From Fratercula arctica (lineage: Eukaryota > Chordata > Aves > Charadriiformes > Alcidae), in NCBI GenBank assembly GCA_947846985.1, contig CANTUZ010000002.1, positions 158,159,389 to 158,223,388 on the forward strand: a stretch of 64,000 nucleotides of DNA, in the 5' to 3' direction. Below the pieces are notes generated by a model. That model saw only the letters and a list, made by a program, of their open reading frames with translations, did not search any database and had not been told where the DNA came from. Shown here in pieces: positions 49,895 to 62,045 of this stretch. Within the stretch, counting starts at the first letter, position 1. Each line of letters starts with the position of its first letter. The position numbers were made by a program, and so were the translations under genes.

Positions 49895-49922
49895 GGAGGG
49901 GGTGGGGGGGGGGTGGGGGGGG
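49895..49922 (+). repeat. G-rich tract with G-quadruplex potential
   Basis: The tract has G runs of 5, 10 and 8 separated by single T residues, with a GG pair before them. This satisfies four runs of at least three G with short loops. Such a homopurine tract is often miscounted in assemblies. A regulatory role cannot be inferred from it alone. Confidence 0.85.
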
Positions 49923-52900
49923 AAGTATTCCTTGGCTGGATTTTAGATTTTCTTCCCAAACCCTAATCCAAAAAAACCAAAATAGTTAAAATTTCCAGTG
50001 GAAACACAAGCCATGTTATTTTATCATCTCTAGTGCCATTGATTTAAATGTCTATCCATGCATCATTATTTATTTTGAAGTAAATAGATGGAAAGTGTGA
50101 AGCGTCCAACTGAGACTACAAATGCTGGGCCAAATTCTGTTTAGTCACACCAACCAGTTTATCTGACAAAGAGTTTCAGATCTTTTAGAGAGAGAAAAAA
50201 TAGCAGTTTCGCATGCATTTACAGTGCATGTAAAAAAGAAGTTTTTACTTTGTGGATTTTTTGTATTGCCTTCAGTAGGTTACTTATTATTTTTCTCACT
50301 TCTGATTAAAATAGCAATTCCAGCATTTTCCAGTTCTAAAAGTGTCGTGGGCAAGTAGTTGAACTAGTGAGGTTTCCAATTCAGTAGAAGTTCTGCTTCT
50401 GATTCAACTGTCACCAGAATAATCCTAATTCAATTCCCGTTTGAGGCAACTAAACTTCACAATAATAATTTGGGTTGAGTTCCAATATCAGAAATAATAG
50501 TATTTGTTGGGCTGAACTCTTTCTGACTCCCTAGCTGTGAGGAGCAGTGTATCAAAGACTCTGAAACACCGAGAGACTATGGCAAGAGTGAGACTTCATG
50601 AGTTCTGAAAATAACCAAATAGTTATTTTCCCTGAGCAGTGTCAATGCAGGAGAACATATGATTTCAAAGACAGATCCTTAGAGCAGGAATATAAGCAGC
50701 ACATGAGACTAGAATTAGGCTTATAAATTGGTGCATTTTATCAGGAAGGCAGCAGAAAAGCATTGCTTATACTCTTTACATTCAAGTGGAGCTGAAACTT
50801 CAATTGGCCGGTTCCCAAAAGCACCTGATAAACAAAATGGTGAAAAAAACAACAATAACAACAAAACCCACTCACCTTCCTTGGCTGTCAAAAGCACACC
50901 AGACACAAAAGAACAGTCATGATTTGGTCCAGCAAAGGCAGCCTTTTTTTACACATACACTGTCCACTATAATATAGTACAAAACATTCACAGGTACGTT
51001 TAGGCATTCTGAGGAATACTGTCGATTCTAAACTGATTTGAGCAGCTGGAATTAAGAAGTCGCTAAAATGCTATCGTTTCTTTGGTTAATAGATTCTTCA
51101 AGAGGCTCCTGCCTGCCCATGGAAAAGAGGTCAATTTAGAAATTGAAGCAAATAAATAAAAGAGTGAAATCATAGTTGGCTTAATGAACACTTCAGAGAT
51201 ACTTTATTAGAATGGATCTAGTCTCATGATTTTCTCTCTAGGTGCTGTTATTCCTGAATAAGCAACCTCTAGTTTCCTTCCCAGGCTTTTAAAGGAAGAT
51301 GCTTTCTCCGTCCCTTTGTTTAAAGGATTGTAATTCCATTATAGCCTAATGCACTTAGTGATTATCGGCACTTAAAATATCCTGCCTAAAACACTCACTG
51401 TGCACTTGGTGACTTGAATGATGGTCATTTAAATCCAGAGCATATCTTTTTTTAGTTCTTTGAATACCTGAGACACAATCCAAGTGCAAGAGACACATAG
51501 AGCACCCAAAGTTAAAATAATATCTTATATTGTCATTATTTATGGTGACTTATTTAAACAGATGACTTTTTTTTTATTTTTTATTTTTTTTTTAACAGTG
51601 GTTCCCAACCTATCAGGCATTTCTAAATGACATCAGAAACTCCGACCTAAACTTTGTACCTGTGGTTCAGATTTTGATGAGAGTGATTTGGAACAGATTA
51701 GGAGCAATAAACACTTCAGTTTTAGCACTGTGCGAGACTAGTAGGTTCCATCATGATAGAGGAAGGTGACCCTTTTTTATGTGTATAGATATGTCTATAC
51801 ATGGCTAGACCCATGTATAGAAATCAGAAATAGAAATGAAAGTGAAAGAAATCCTTTCCATAGACATCCCTCATTCTATGTAATTCTGATTAGCAGATGA
51901 AGCATGCCTCTGAAGATGCCACTATGACATAGACAACACTTTTTTTTTCTCCCCTTAAAAATGAAAGTATATTCTTGGAAAATGATCAAAATGAAGAGAG
52001 GTCATACAATTTGCAAAGCACAAGCAATGCTCTGGTCTTGTTCAATCACTTTAATCTTATAAGCTCTCCTTGAAGTGTGAGCGATGACCATCCCTGTTCA
52101 GTTCTGAGATCATCTTGGAAAGAAGGGGCAACAAAATTCACAAATGGATGTGGTTGCTCTAGGGACTGAACTGTAGTTTTCAGAAGCTGCAACTCATTCT
52201 GTGAGACATCAAAGCCTGTTATCACATACTTTTTAAGCACTAAAATTTCCTCTGTCTGAGGTGTTATTCAAAATGTCCTTTTCAGGGCTTAAGTTAAAGA
52301 ACATCACAATGTCTAGACAGTAGGTATGTGGCCAGCAAAATGTTTCTGGTAGACTATGCATTTACTCTTGCTTTCGACTGTACAAAGAGCTTGGTTATTT
52401 CTGAAGGAAAACTCATCAGGTTTACATGCTGATGAAAGAGCTGTTTAGAGAGGCTGTTTTGAATTGTTTCTGATGTGTAGTGTGTTATACCTTTTTTAAG
52501 TGGAAATGTCAGTGCCTGTAAAGAGAACACAAGTCTGGTACGTCACATTTCGCTGCAACCTCTTGCAGTCTATAAGGCTCTCAGACATAGAATTCCACAA
52601 ATCAAATTCTGAAAACCACTGTGCTAGGTCTAGCTAATAAAAAGAAGCAAACAACCCCCTGGGTTTATGTGTTTAGAGCACAGTGATTGAACCACTTTAT
52701 TTAGAAAGTAGGAGAATTGAGTTACAAACCACTCATAGGGTCCCATTCTGACCACCAGGCACAGTCCTGGAATAACCTTATTTCAGTGCAGAAAACAGTA
52801 TAAGACTGATAGAAAGAAAAAGAATAAAGAAGCTTCAACCTGAAGCTCACAAAGACTTCTGTGGTTTGGGCATTATAGGAGACTAGTTTGCTGTTTTGAT

Positions 52901-53875
52901 GAATAACAGAAATGTCCTTCAGAAGAACCACACCCAAAGAAATGGCGTCTTCCTGAAACAGACGAACAAGTCAGCTGCCTTGATAAAACAAAAGCTACAT
53001 ACCAACTGTCCTCCAACACCAACTGTCCATCAAGAGAAGAAAAGTGAGTCCAGGAGGAACCCTGGACTCATTGCAAGAATAAAACTATGCTGTTTTCTTT
53101 GCACTGCTGGGACAGAAGTTAAGTCACTGGTTGTTGTGTTTGAGGAGCCATAGAAACTATTCATGATCTTGCGTGGGGGAATATAATATATCTATGTGGT
53201 TTCCTCCTTCAAAAATATTGAAGATGAGGGTGGATAGTATGCATATAGACTAGACATGTGACAACATGGTGCCTGTGTGGGTGATCGCAAACAGTCACGG
53301 AGGCAACAAGAACAGACCTTTTCACAAAAAAGCCCAGAAGAAAGGGTTGCAGCCTTTCTTACTGAAATGAGTCAGCTTGGAATAAATGTGATCAATAAGA
53401 GTTGTGAATAAATAAAATAGTTTCCGTGTTGCAGAGCTAGGTTGAGTATATCTTTGCAGCTCTGCACTGTGCCTTATATCTGCTGATACCAACACAGGTT
53501 AAAAGAAAATAGGTTGTGCTCTGCTGAGCACTCCCAGAATGGATTAATTCGATGTTACATGTTCTTTACTTGCAAATTTTTTTAAGAGCTCCAGAAAAAG
53601 ACTTTGCTGCATTTGTTCCATATTCCTACCACTGCTGTGCTTGACTGCAGTGCATTCGAGCCTATGATAGTTTTTTTTAACGGTTAGAGCATAAACTATA
53701 GCTCTAACCTAGACAAGGCAACCAAGGAACTACTCAGACAAAAATGTTCAGGTAGCTATTCCAAATTCAGAGGTGCACAGCTATTGCAAAGGGAAGCTAA
53801 ATCTGGTGGACATTAAGACGCTTGGGGTTCTGGTTGAACCCTCACAATGCTTTGAGTGGTTTCCTCAATATTCCC
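49923..53875. other. Unique sequence, no supported gene
   Basis: AT-rich. It includes a T-rich stretch at 51568-51595 and a perfect short hairpin at 51794-51821. A block at about 51240-51470 is of ordinary complexity and free of visible repeats. None of the open frames below 90 codons shows a domain or a convincing splice context. Confidence 0.5.
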
Positions 53876-54955
53876 TGTGGTGGGTTAACCTTGGCTGGCT
53901 GTCAGGTGCCTAGCAAGCTGCTCTCTTATTCCTCCTCCTCAGCAGGACATGGGGAGAAAACAAGATCAAAAAACTTGTGGGTCGAGATAAGGACAGGGAA
54001 ATCACTCATCAATGACTGTCATGGCCAAAACACACTCGACGTAGGGAAGATTAATTTAATTTATTGCCAATTAATAACAGAGTAGGATAACGAGAAATGA
54101 ACAAATAAACAAACAAAAAAAGCCCCAAACTAAAACAAAAATCACCCTGTCATTGTTCCCCTCCTCTTCTTCCTAGGCTCAGCTTCACTCCAGACTCTTC
54201 TACCTCTGTCCCCCCAAAGCAGTGCAGGCAAATAGGGAATGGGGGTTGTGGTCAGTTCATAATACTTTGTCTCTGTCACTCCTTCCCCTTCACACTCTTC
54301 CCCTGCTTCAGAGTGTGGTCGTTCCCATGGGACACAGTCCTTCATGACTTTCTCCAGTGTGGGTTCTTCCCACATGCTACAATTCAAGAGCTGCTCCAGT
54401 GTGGGTCCCTTCCACAGCATCGTCCTTCAGGAACAGACTGCTCCAATGCGAGTCCCCCATGGACTGCAGTTCCTGCTGGAAAAAACTTCTCCTGCATTGG
54501 GGTCCTCTCCCAGGCTGCAGCTTCCTTCAGGGCACATCCACCTGCTCCAGCATGGGGTCATCCATGAGCTGCTGTGTGGATATATGCTCCGCCATGGTCC
54601 TCCTTGGGCTGCAGTGGGACAACCTCCATCCTATGATCCTTTCCACAGGCTGCAGAGGAATCTCTGCTCCAGTGCCTGGAGCACCTCCTTCCCCTCCTTC
54701 TTCACTGACCTCGGTGTCTGCAGGCCTTTCTCTCACATTTTCTCACTCCTATTTCACAGCTGCTGCACAACGTTTTTCACCCTTTCTTAACTATGTTATC
54801 ACAGAGGTGCCACCAGCACCTGGTCTGTGGCACGTCTGTCTTAGAGCTGGCTGGAAGTGGATCTGTCTGATGTGTGGGCAGCTCCTGGTGTCTTCTCACA
54901 GAAGCCACCCCTACAGCCCCGCACTACCAAAACCTTGTCACATAAACCCAGTACA
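53876..54955 (-). mobile_element. Solo endogenous-retrovirus LTR, full length
   Basis: Starts TGTGGTGGGTTAACC at 53876 and ends ...CAGTACA at 54955, so it has the expected TG...CA ends. Flanks are TTCCC (53871-53875) and TTCTC (54956-54960), a 5-bp target duplication with one mismatch, as for ERVL-type integration. On the minus strand an AATAAA signal lies at 54065-54060, about 185 bp from the 3' end, which supports minus as the transcribed orientation. The middle (about 54304-54660) is made of CTGCTCCAG / TGCAG units shared with 38135-40234. No gag, pol or env follows on either side, so the provirus was probably reduced by recombination between its two LTRs. The family name is not assigned. 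Confidence 0.9.
54060..54065 (-). promoter_or_regulatory. Likely LTR polyadenylation signal AATAAA
   Basis: Read on the minus strand, the hexamer sits in an AT-rich stretch ('ggcaataaattaaattaatc'). It lies in the 3' part of the LTR, where a retroviral R region is expected. This is the main argument for the minus orientation of the LTR family. The corresponding stretch is missing in the chimeric copy at 38135-40234. Confidence 0.55.
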
Positions 54956-55117
54956 TTCTCTCAACCTGTGATCTGAGACCAGGGGAACTTGTTGTCTCCT
55001 GATGGGGTCAGCTAATGTATCTAGGTGTGATTTATTTTTTCTGTCTCATCTTTGCTTTAATGCTGAATAAACATTTACCAGATGATAACTTCACAAACCA
55101 GATACCCTTTAATTCAA

Positions 55118-55435
55118 AGAATCATAGAACTATTAAGGTGCAAAGGGACGTCTGGAGATTGTCCAGTCCAATCCCCTGTTCAAAGCAGGGTCAACTAGAA
55201 CAGGTTGCTTAGAGCCACGTACAGTCCAATTTTGAATATCTCCAAAGATGAAGACTCGTCAACCTCTCTGGGCTGGTCAGTTCAAGTGTTCAACCATCCT
55301 CACAGTAAAAATGTGTTTTCTTAAATAGAATTTACTGCATTTCAATCTGTGCCCATTACCTGTTATCCTTTCACTGAGAGAAGTCTGGTTCCAAAACACT
55401 TTTTCCAGGAGATCATACTAATCCATGTTTTGGTG
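55118..55435 (-). mobile_element. CR1 LINE 3' tail, antisense
   Basis: The minus strand ends with the CR1 terminus: the complement of 'gtccagtccaatcccctgtt', then a TTCTATGATTCT-like end at 55118-55130. Upstream of it (higher coordinates) the sequence follows the CR1 3' UTR and the end of ORF2, including the complement of 'aacctctctgggctggtcag', to about 55435. About 320 bp are left. It is more substituted than the tails at 25131 and 43302. No coding capacity is present. Confidence 0.9.
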
Positions 55436-55604
55436 GAGGTTCCTCAGTGTTTCTGCACTGCAGGGCTGTTTCTCTTCTCTTTTTGTTTTTCTGCATTCCC
55501 TTGCCTTAATCAAGAGGTGATATAAGTTCTCTCTTGGTCCAATTCTTTCAAGACTGATTATATCTCTAAAAGATAGTTCAGCTCTTTGGTAGTTCAACTG
55601 CAAG

Positions 55605-55712
55605 CTCTTGAGTTTGATTCAGGAACTACCGGGTAAAAATTTATCACCTGTGTTACATAGGTCAGACTGGATGATCACAATAAGGTTTTTTAGCCTCTGA
55701 GTCTATGATTCT
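55605..55712 (+). mobile_element. Ancient CR1 LINE 3' tail, sense
   Basis: The stretch contains 'caggaactaccgggtaaaaa', 'tcacctgtgttacataggtc' and 'agactggatgatcacaataa', and ends 'gtctatgattct'. This is the order of an old, reptile-wide CR1 tail (GGTCAGACT.GATGATCACAAT, then a gap, then TCTATGATTCT). The spacing is collinear. Only about 110 bp can be recognised. It points towards the antisense tail at 55118-55435, with about 170 bp of unassigned sequence between them. Confidence 0.75.
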
Positions 55713-58700
55713 CTTTTTCTCTCTTTGTCTTATATTCTTTTCTCTCTCGATCGACCCTGACACAGCACAGATTTATTTGGCTGTAATCGTTGTCTAGAAT
55801 TTCCCTGTGTTTTAAATTAGTACAGTGGGATCAGCTTTTCCCATACATCTCAGTAGGAGACTGAAGAGGCACAATACAAGTGTACTGTGAGAGGAGGATG
55901 CAGGGAGAGGAAGTATGGCAAAACTCATAGAAACTGTTATTTTAGTTTGACTACTAATTAGCAAAGCAATTTGCAAAAGCAGAACTGCGATATATGTCAC
56001 ACACTGGCTCTGTCTTCCACCTGTTACTGATGAGGCACTTGATTCATTGTGCTTTTTTTCTCTCCCTTTCTCTCACCTCCTCTTGTGTGTGCACCAGCTC
56101 ATCAGAGCCAGTGGCCATTAAGATGTTTCCTTGGTGAGAGTGGAGGTGAGATGCCAGAATCTGGAATTTAACCATCCACATACAATACTCTTCCAGGGTT
56201 TTTGTGTTTATCAGGCTCATGGTGTCGGAAGACTGTTTAGCACTTTAGGAGTACTTGATTCAACAGCATCTGGTCTGCTGGCCTTCATGGGAACTGTCAA
56301 GATTTCTTTTTGATTGACTGGAGGGTGCATGCCAAGGAATCCTTTCTTCTGCAGTCTGAGTGCATGGAAAAGTCTCATTGCCTACTGGCAACCTTAGGCA
56401 GATGCAGGAATCAACGTATGTGAACCAGTTTACAGTGCAGATGATCTTGGGGCCTTGTCAGAGCTCACTGATGTCAATGAAAAGATTGTTGGCTTTTCTG
56501 CTTGCATAGGCAAATTAGCAAATACCTAGGTAATAAATGCTAAACCCATTGGGACCGGCACCGTTATTCATGCCGCAGTCAAGTAGCACACAAGGACAAC
56601 CTCTGTGGTTAAAACACCTTGTGGGCCTGGTTGATCATTTGAAATATTCTTCAATGGAAAACTCACTTTTCAAAGATGAAATGCTAATTTTGATGGGATT
56701 TTTTTTCCCCAGTAAGAAACCATTCAATATACCAGGATCTGCTTGATCCTTTCCTAGAATTAGGTTACGTTCCCCATCCAGGAGGTGAGATCTTATATCA
56801 TAAATACAGAACAATTTCCATCACCAAAGTGTTCTGGTGATTAAAAAAAAATGTAGTAATGGGAAATATCAGTTTGAGAAAACAACCTCAGTTTTGGCGA
56901 TTTTCCTTGTAATTCCAGTTACAACAGGAAAAGCCCTGTTCTGAGTTCTTTCCTTTTCAGGATACAAATCTGCAATTCAGGTAGTGATAAACTCTATGAA
57001 TTATCAGATTATCCACAGTATATCTCTGTAATGAAGCCACTAAATCCTCTTTTTTCTCTGTGATTAAAATATTTACCTCAAGCATGTCTGCAACTTCGCC
57101 TCTTTTAAAGCTTTGATTTCTCATAGAAGTACCTTTTTAACAAGATCATCACTTAAAATTTGTAACTTTCAACACTAATTTGAGATTGCGTTCTCACACA
57201 TTTTTCCTATGAAAGATGGTCTTGCCTTGGCTCTAATAGGATGGCTCACAAGATGAGGCCAGAGCCAACCCCCTATAAATCTGCTTACCCCACCACTACA
57301 GTGTGGTGCAGCTCAGCATACCACTAGAAATAAGGGTCCCAAGAAGGTAAACGTTACTGTGCTTAAACATGTATGGTAGTCTATATCTAAGTTCATTAAG
57401 CATTCCTATAAAAAACCCACTAAGTATTGGTGAAAAAAGAAAAAAAAAAAAGAAAGAAAAAAAGAAAAAAGAAAAGGATAGTTGTCACTTAACCAATGAA
57501 ACCTGACAATTGGATGGATAGTTTCAGTCCCCTCCCCAGCTGTTTTACAAAGAAGGTGGGCAAGCTGAATTTATTTATACGTATTCTGATTTATCACAAA
57601 CGCCTTCAAAGCACAAATAGAGTGACATATTAAATGTCCAATGTTTGATTTCGTGGCGAACACCCACAAGATGTGTTAAAGTAACCCTGTATCTACTACA
57701 AATAAGCAAAGCTATGGTTCAAGTTTGTATTCCATATTTTCGTGGAGGAGTCCAGGTTCTGGTGATGTTTATTGGGTCTTGTGTCTGCTCATTGGCCATG
57801 TTAGGTTAATACTTTTATTTCCATTTCTGTTTCCCTTCTACTTGTTGCGAGTCTGGCTGTACCAGTGTGGCTTGCATTATCAATAAATTAGGTCCAAGGC
57901 AAGTGAAACATATTTGTTGCCAGGCCAGTTTTTCCTCAGGTCCTTTCTTGCTAACTTATTTTGCTAGGTGCGTCCGGAGACCTTCAACACTTGCCACTGA
58001 GCCTGTAAAACACATTTGTAAATTATGGGTGGTGTGTGTGTGTGTGTGGGTGTGTGTGTCTTTTACTTCCATTGACAGGTACCTCAATCAAATCAAATTG
58101 TGCCAGTATCCTTATCTCACTGTTCTCTAAAAATTGGTGTATGGGTAAACACCACAGCAGTGCTGTTCCTGGCATGATGATAGGCCTTATCAGGGCCTTC
58201 CCCAGGATTGCCCTGCTGCCAAGCATTCTTCATGTAAGCCACTTTTTAACTCCACAACACTGCATCTGCTTTCTGAGTTGTTTATGCAACCTCCACTTAC
58301 AGCACAAACACTGTGCTGAGGAGAAATTAATCCCCCAGCAAGTTCCTCAGTCACATATTACCAATACCCCTGATAGTTCCCCAATCAGTTCCTATCCATG
58401 AGACTGTTTGTTCATCATGTGACCTTGGATATTTATCAACAACCGATTTATGATGACTGTTCCTCTGTAAAGTTGCTAAGTTTCTTGCACCAGTCCTTAA
58501 GACACAAAGCTTCCCAGGTCAGGTCCAGCAGTTATGTAGTCCCTAATGTCAGCAGAGTAAAATACAATCATAAGTGTTATTTTTATATTGAAAATAGCAA
58601 GTAATTGTTAAGAATAAAGAAAATCTAAATCTAGACAATGCTAGAAGTTTGTAATAGAGTTACACTAATTTGCATATATATGCACAGAAAACCTCATATG

Positions 58701-61700
58701 CAAATAAGTGGTCCAAAGCATCTGTCCATCTTTATGTTTCCAAGAAACACATTTCATATGAGCCAAACTTGTATTCAACGTTGGAGGCTGTGGGACAAAG
58801 ACCACCAAAAAAAGTAATAGAAAGTCAGATGCCAAGCTTACCACTTGTCAAATTTTCTAGTTTCAAAGAGAGCAACTTGTGTTAGCAAAGACAAAGAGAA
58901 GAGATAATTCATGGTTACAAGTGTAAGTTCATGTATAATGAACATGTAGCATTCATTTCTATCAATAAATAAGTGTACAGAGTTAAAAAGTATTTGAAAT
59001 TTCAAATAAATCCTTTTTTATGATGAAGTTGCTTTTATAAACAATATTAATCATATTCATACATTTTCTTCATCTGCAAGGGAGACATTTTATTCCAGAG
59101 TCTTGAGTCTCCTAGCCTTTTTCTCATTGAATATCAGTCATTATCTTCAAGAGATCCTCTTGGCTTCATTGGTCCAATTCTGGAACCTCCATGGGGAATA
59201 CTGGCAAACACTTACTCATGAGAGTAGGCTCACTCTTCTTGGTAGGTTTGTTTATGTGAGTAGGGTCAGCTAGGCCAGCTTCTTCTAGTCCACCTAAAGG
59301 TCCATATTCGTAACAGCACTACAGTTAGAGTAAACGTCCAAGCAACATGAATAGTGGAGGCAGAAAACAGTTTCTGTATTGTGAAGAAGTAAACACAAGA
59401 TAAAAATGAGAGGTTGCTCCATGGAAACAAGTATCTAAATTTGCACACTGTTTGAGGGTAGATAGAGTAGCTATAAACAATAGTGCAATTCAACCAAAAA
59501 GCTTTGATGGAAATAATACCCTGAATGTTGCTTCCAGCACTATGTTAGAAGCTGTCTGCCTTGTAAAACACTTATGAAAGGTAATTAGTGTTGCAATTAA
59601 TGGTCTATCATTGTTCTATAACACTCACACACAAATGATCATTCTTTTCTCTCTTTCATAATTGCTCAATTATAGATCTTTAGAAGCTGTAACATATGAA
59701 ATGGAATAGAATCTGTGTAAAATACACTCAGTAACCACCTCATTTTTACTTCCCAATTACTATTTTGGTGCTTTACATTCAGTTTTATTTTATAAATTCA
59801 GCTGTTGCTTCAACTTCATGGACCTAAACCATCTGGAGAACTGGCCTAAGAATCAGACATATCTTCAAGAGTGCTAACTTCGTATTGCGGGTTCACTGCA
59901 AGCAGGCTGGGAGTCGATGCTGTGTCGTTGGTAGCTGTCCTGCCAGAATCAGTCACATACCAAGATCTTTATAAGATCCATGATACGCTTTACTCCACTA
60001 AAGGGAGGGTGACATTGGCTTAGAGGAAGTAGACAGTCTCACTGTTCTCTTCTGAAGCTGAATATGCCATCAGTTGCCAGGATTGTCAACTCCTTTTGCC
60101 TTCAACAGCCTTTATCTAGCTGACCTCCTCATTTTACCCAGAAGGCCTCATGCTACTACTGGCAACAGGTCATGATATCTTGTCCTGGTCAGGAGCTAGA
60201 CATAAAATGCTCATGAGCCACAGTTCAGTCACCCATGCAACATCCCATCTCTTTTTCTTTACTTTCTATTCTACTGCAAGTGTTATATTAGTCTGAAAGA
60301 GACTTGTACAAATTCAGGATGTGCTACCTTTATTTACACTGAATAATAAGCTAAGTCTACACTACTTTTCTCAGTGGTTCAGGTCTTCTCTCAGCAGTAT
60401 TGCAAAGTGCGTATTTACTCCCGCAAACCAACATATCAAAAGAAAAACTGTGGAGCAGAATCCTGATGTCCTTTTCAACCAGTGTCTCCATGTCTTTGTC
60501 AGAAATGACTTTTTCTATGTGAATCAAGCAGGAAGGGGGAAATGAGAAAGTTTTGCAAGGATTGCATAGCCACTGTAGACAAAAATTAAAGTACCTGTTC
60601 TTTCAAAGACACTTTAATTTATTACATTAGCACAGATGTCTCTAGTCCTGCTCTGTACTGTTGGATAAACATGATTTTGTAGGGGTGACACCACATCAGG
60701 TTTTATGGTAACTGTGGTAGGAGGCATGGTTTTCTCAGTGTGGACTTGTTATCTCAGCGAGTTCAAGCAAAGGCACCACTCACTTGGTGGCTGAGGATTT
60801 CATAACGTTGCCAACGGGAACCTCTGTTTCTAAGTTGTACTTTGGAAGTGACCTAGCGAGCAGCATACATACAGATTGCCCTCTCGCATTCGGGGACTGC
60901 CAGCAGCCACAGCGTGTGGGGTTATTTTAGGACTCAGAGGTTTTCTTAGGTAGTGCTTCCACAATGGGGTTATGGACTTAGGAGCCTAAGAAACCACCAT
61001 GGAAATCAACAACTAATTGTAAGCCATGTTTGGTTGATGTGCTGCAGGCACCCTGTCTGGCTTAAATAGCTTTCTGCAATAGATGCAAGGACTACTGGAT
61101 TAGGAATTTTTAGCAGAGATGATTCCCTGTGGTTTTGGATCTGCATTGAGGTATATATTGGTTGTCAGGATATGAAAAAGCTCAGTTTGCTGTGGCAAGC
61201 AATAATTCCCCCCATTCCCCTCAGTGCACAGGCATTTACAAGGATTGCACAGGGCATAAGGATTATTCATAAAATAGGACTTTCCATGGTATCAAGATTG
61301 TAAAAGAAATTAATCATTTCTCACCCGTGACCTTCGTAAGAGCCTTCCAAAATATAAAAGATATCATTGTTTGCTCTAGAATGTACTGAGTAGTAAGTAA
61401 TGTTAGGATAATGTGGCTGCTTAAACATGGCTGTGGAAGGACACCACCAACTGACCTAGAGCTGAAATAGTTCAACCAGCTACTTTGCCTCATTCTCTTC
61501 TGAAACTTCAGTTCTCAATAGATTGGTTCCTCTTTGCAGACAAAGGGTGAGATTTTCCTCAATTAATCATAGGTGCTTAAAATGCAGGCTTTCAGTGCAA
61601 GCAAATCCCATGGGCTCCTTCTATACTTAACGAAGCTACAGAAATATTTTGAAAATAATAATCCCATCCTGCAAGAGGCGCCTAAAGTAGGCAAAGTGCC

Positions 61701-62005
61701 TTTGGAGCTACCTATTTCCGTCTCTTAAGTACAAAGGCAGCAGCACTAGTTTGGATCAGCTTTTAGGTGAGACAAATCCCACGTTCTGTGACAAGCATGG
61801 CAAAGGCAAAGCCTGTGTTAACTCTCTTTTGTGAGGCCTCCTGGCCATGTGCTCCTGACCAGTGACTGGGCAGATCTTGCTTTTTTTTGTGTGGTCTCAT
61901 TTTCTCATCCAACTGTGTGGTATAAATCTTCCTTCGGAGATATAGCCCCTCCACGTTGTAGGGAAATTTTGCTTTCACTAAGCAAAATAATTCACAAACC
62001 TGGTG

Positions 62006-62007
<2 letters not shown>
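55713..62007. other. Unique sequence with simple repeats, no supported gene
   Basis: Contains an A/G-rich stretch at 57429-57477 and a (GT)n tract at about 58030-58060. The open frame at 58036-58401 (121 codons) begins in the (GT)n tract and shows no domain. Stretches with 'aggagcctaag' (60980) and 'gaggcgcctaaagtaggcaa' (61676) vaguely resemble the unassigned repeat noted near 6250-6470. Confidence 0.45.

Positions 62008-62042
<35 letters not shown>
62008..62042 (+). repeat. Run of 35 A
   Basis: An uninterrupted A run, the longest homopolymer in the window. It is not preceded by a recognisable cDNA, an AATAAA at the right distance or a visible target duplication, so a processed pseudogene is not supported. 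Its purity suggests recent slippage or a sequencing/assembly effect. Confidence 0.97.

Positions 62043-62045
<3 letters not shown>

Noticed and set aside
38135..54955. The two LTRs as 5' and 3' LTRs of one provirus
   Set aside because: They share orientation, but each has its own different target duplication (CTTGC/CTTGA and TTCCC/TTCTC). The 13.6 kb between them holds unique DNA, a CR1 and microsatellites rather than gag-pol-env.
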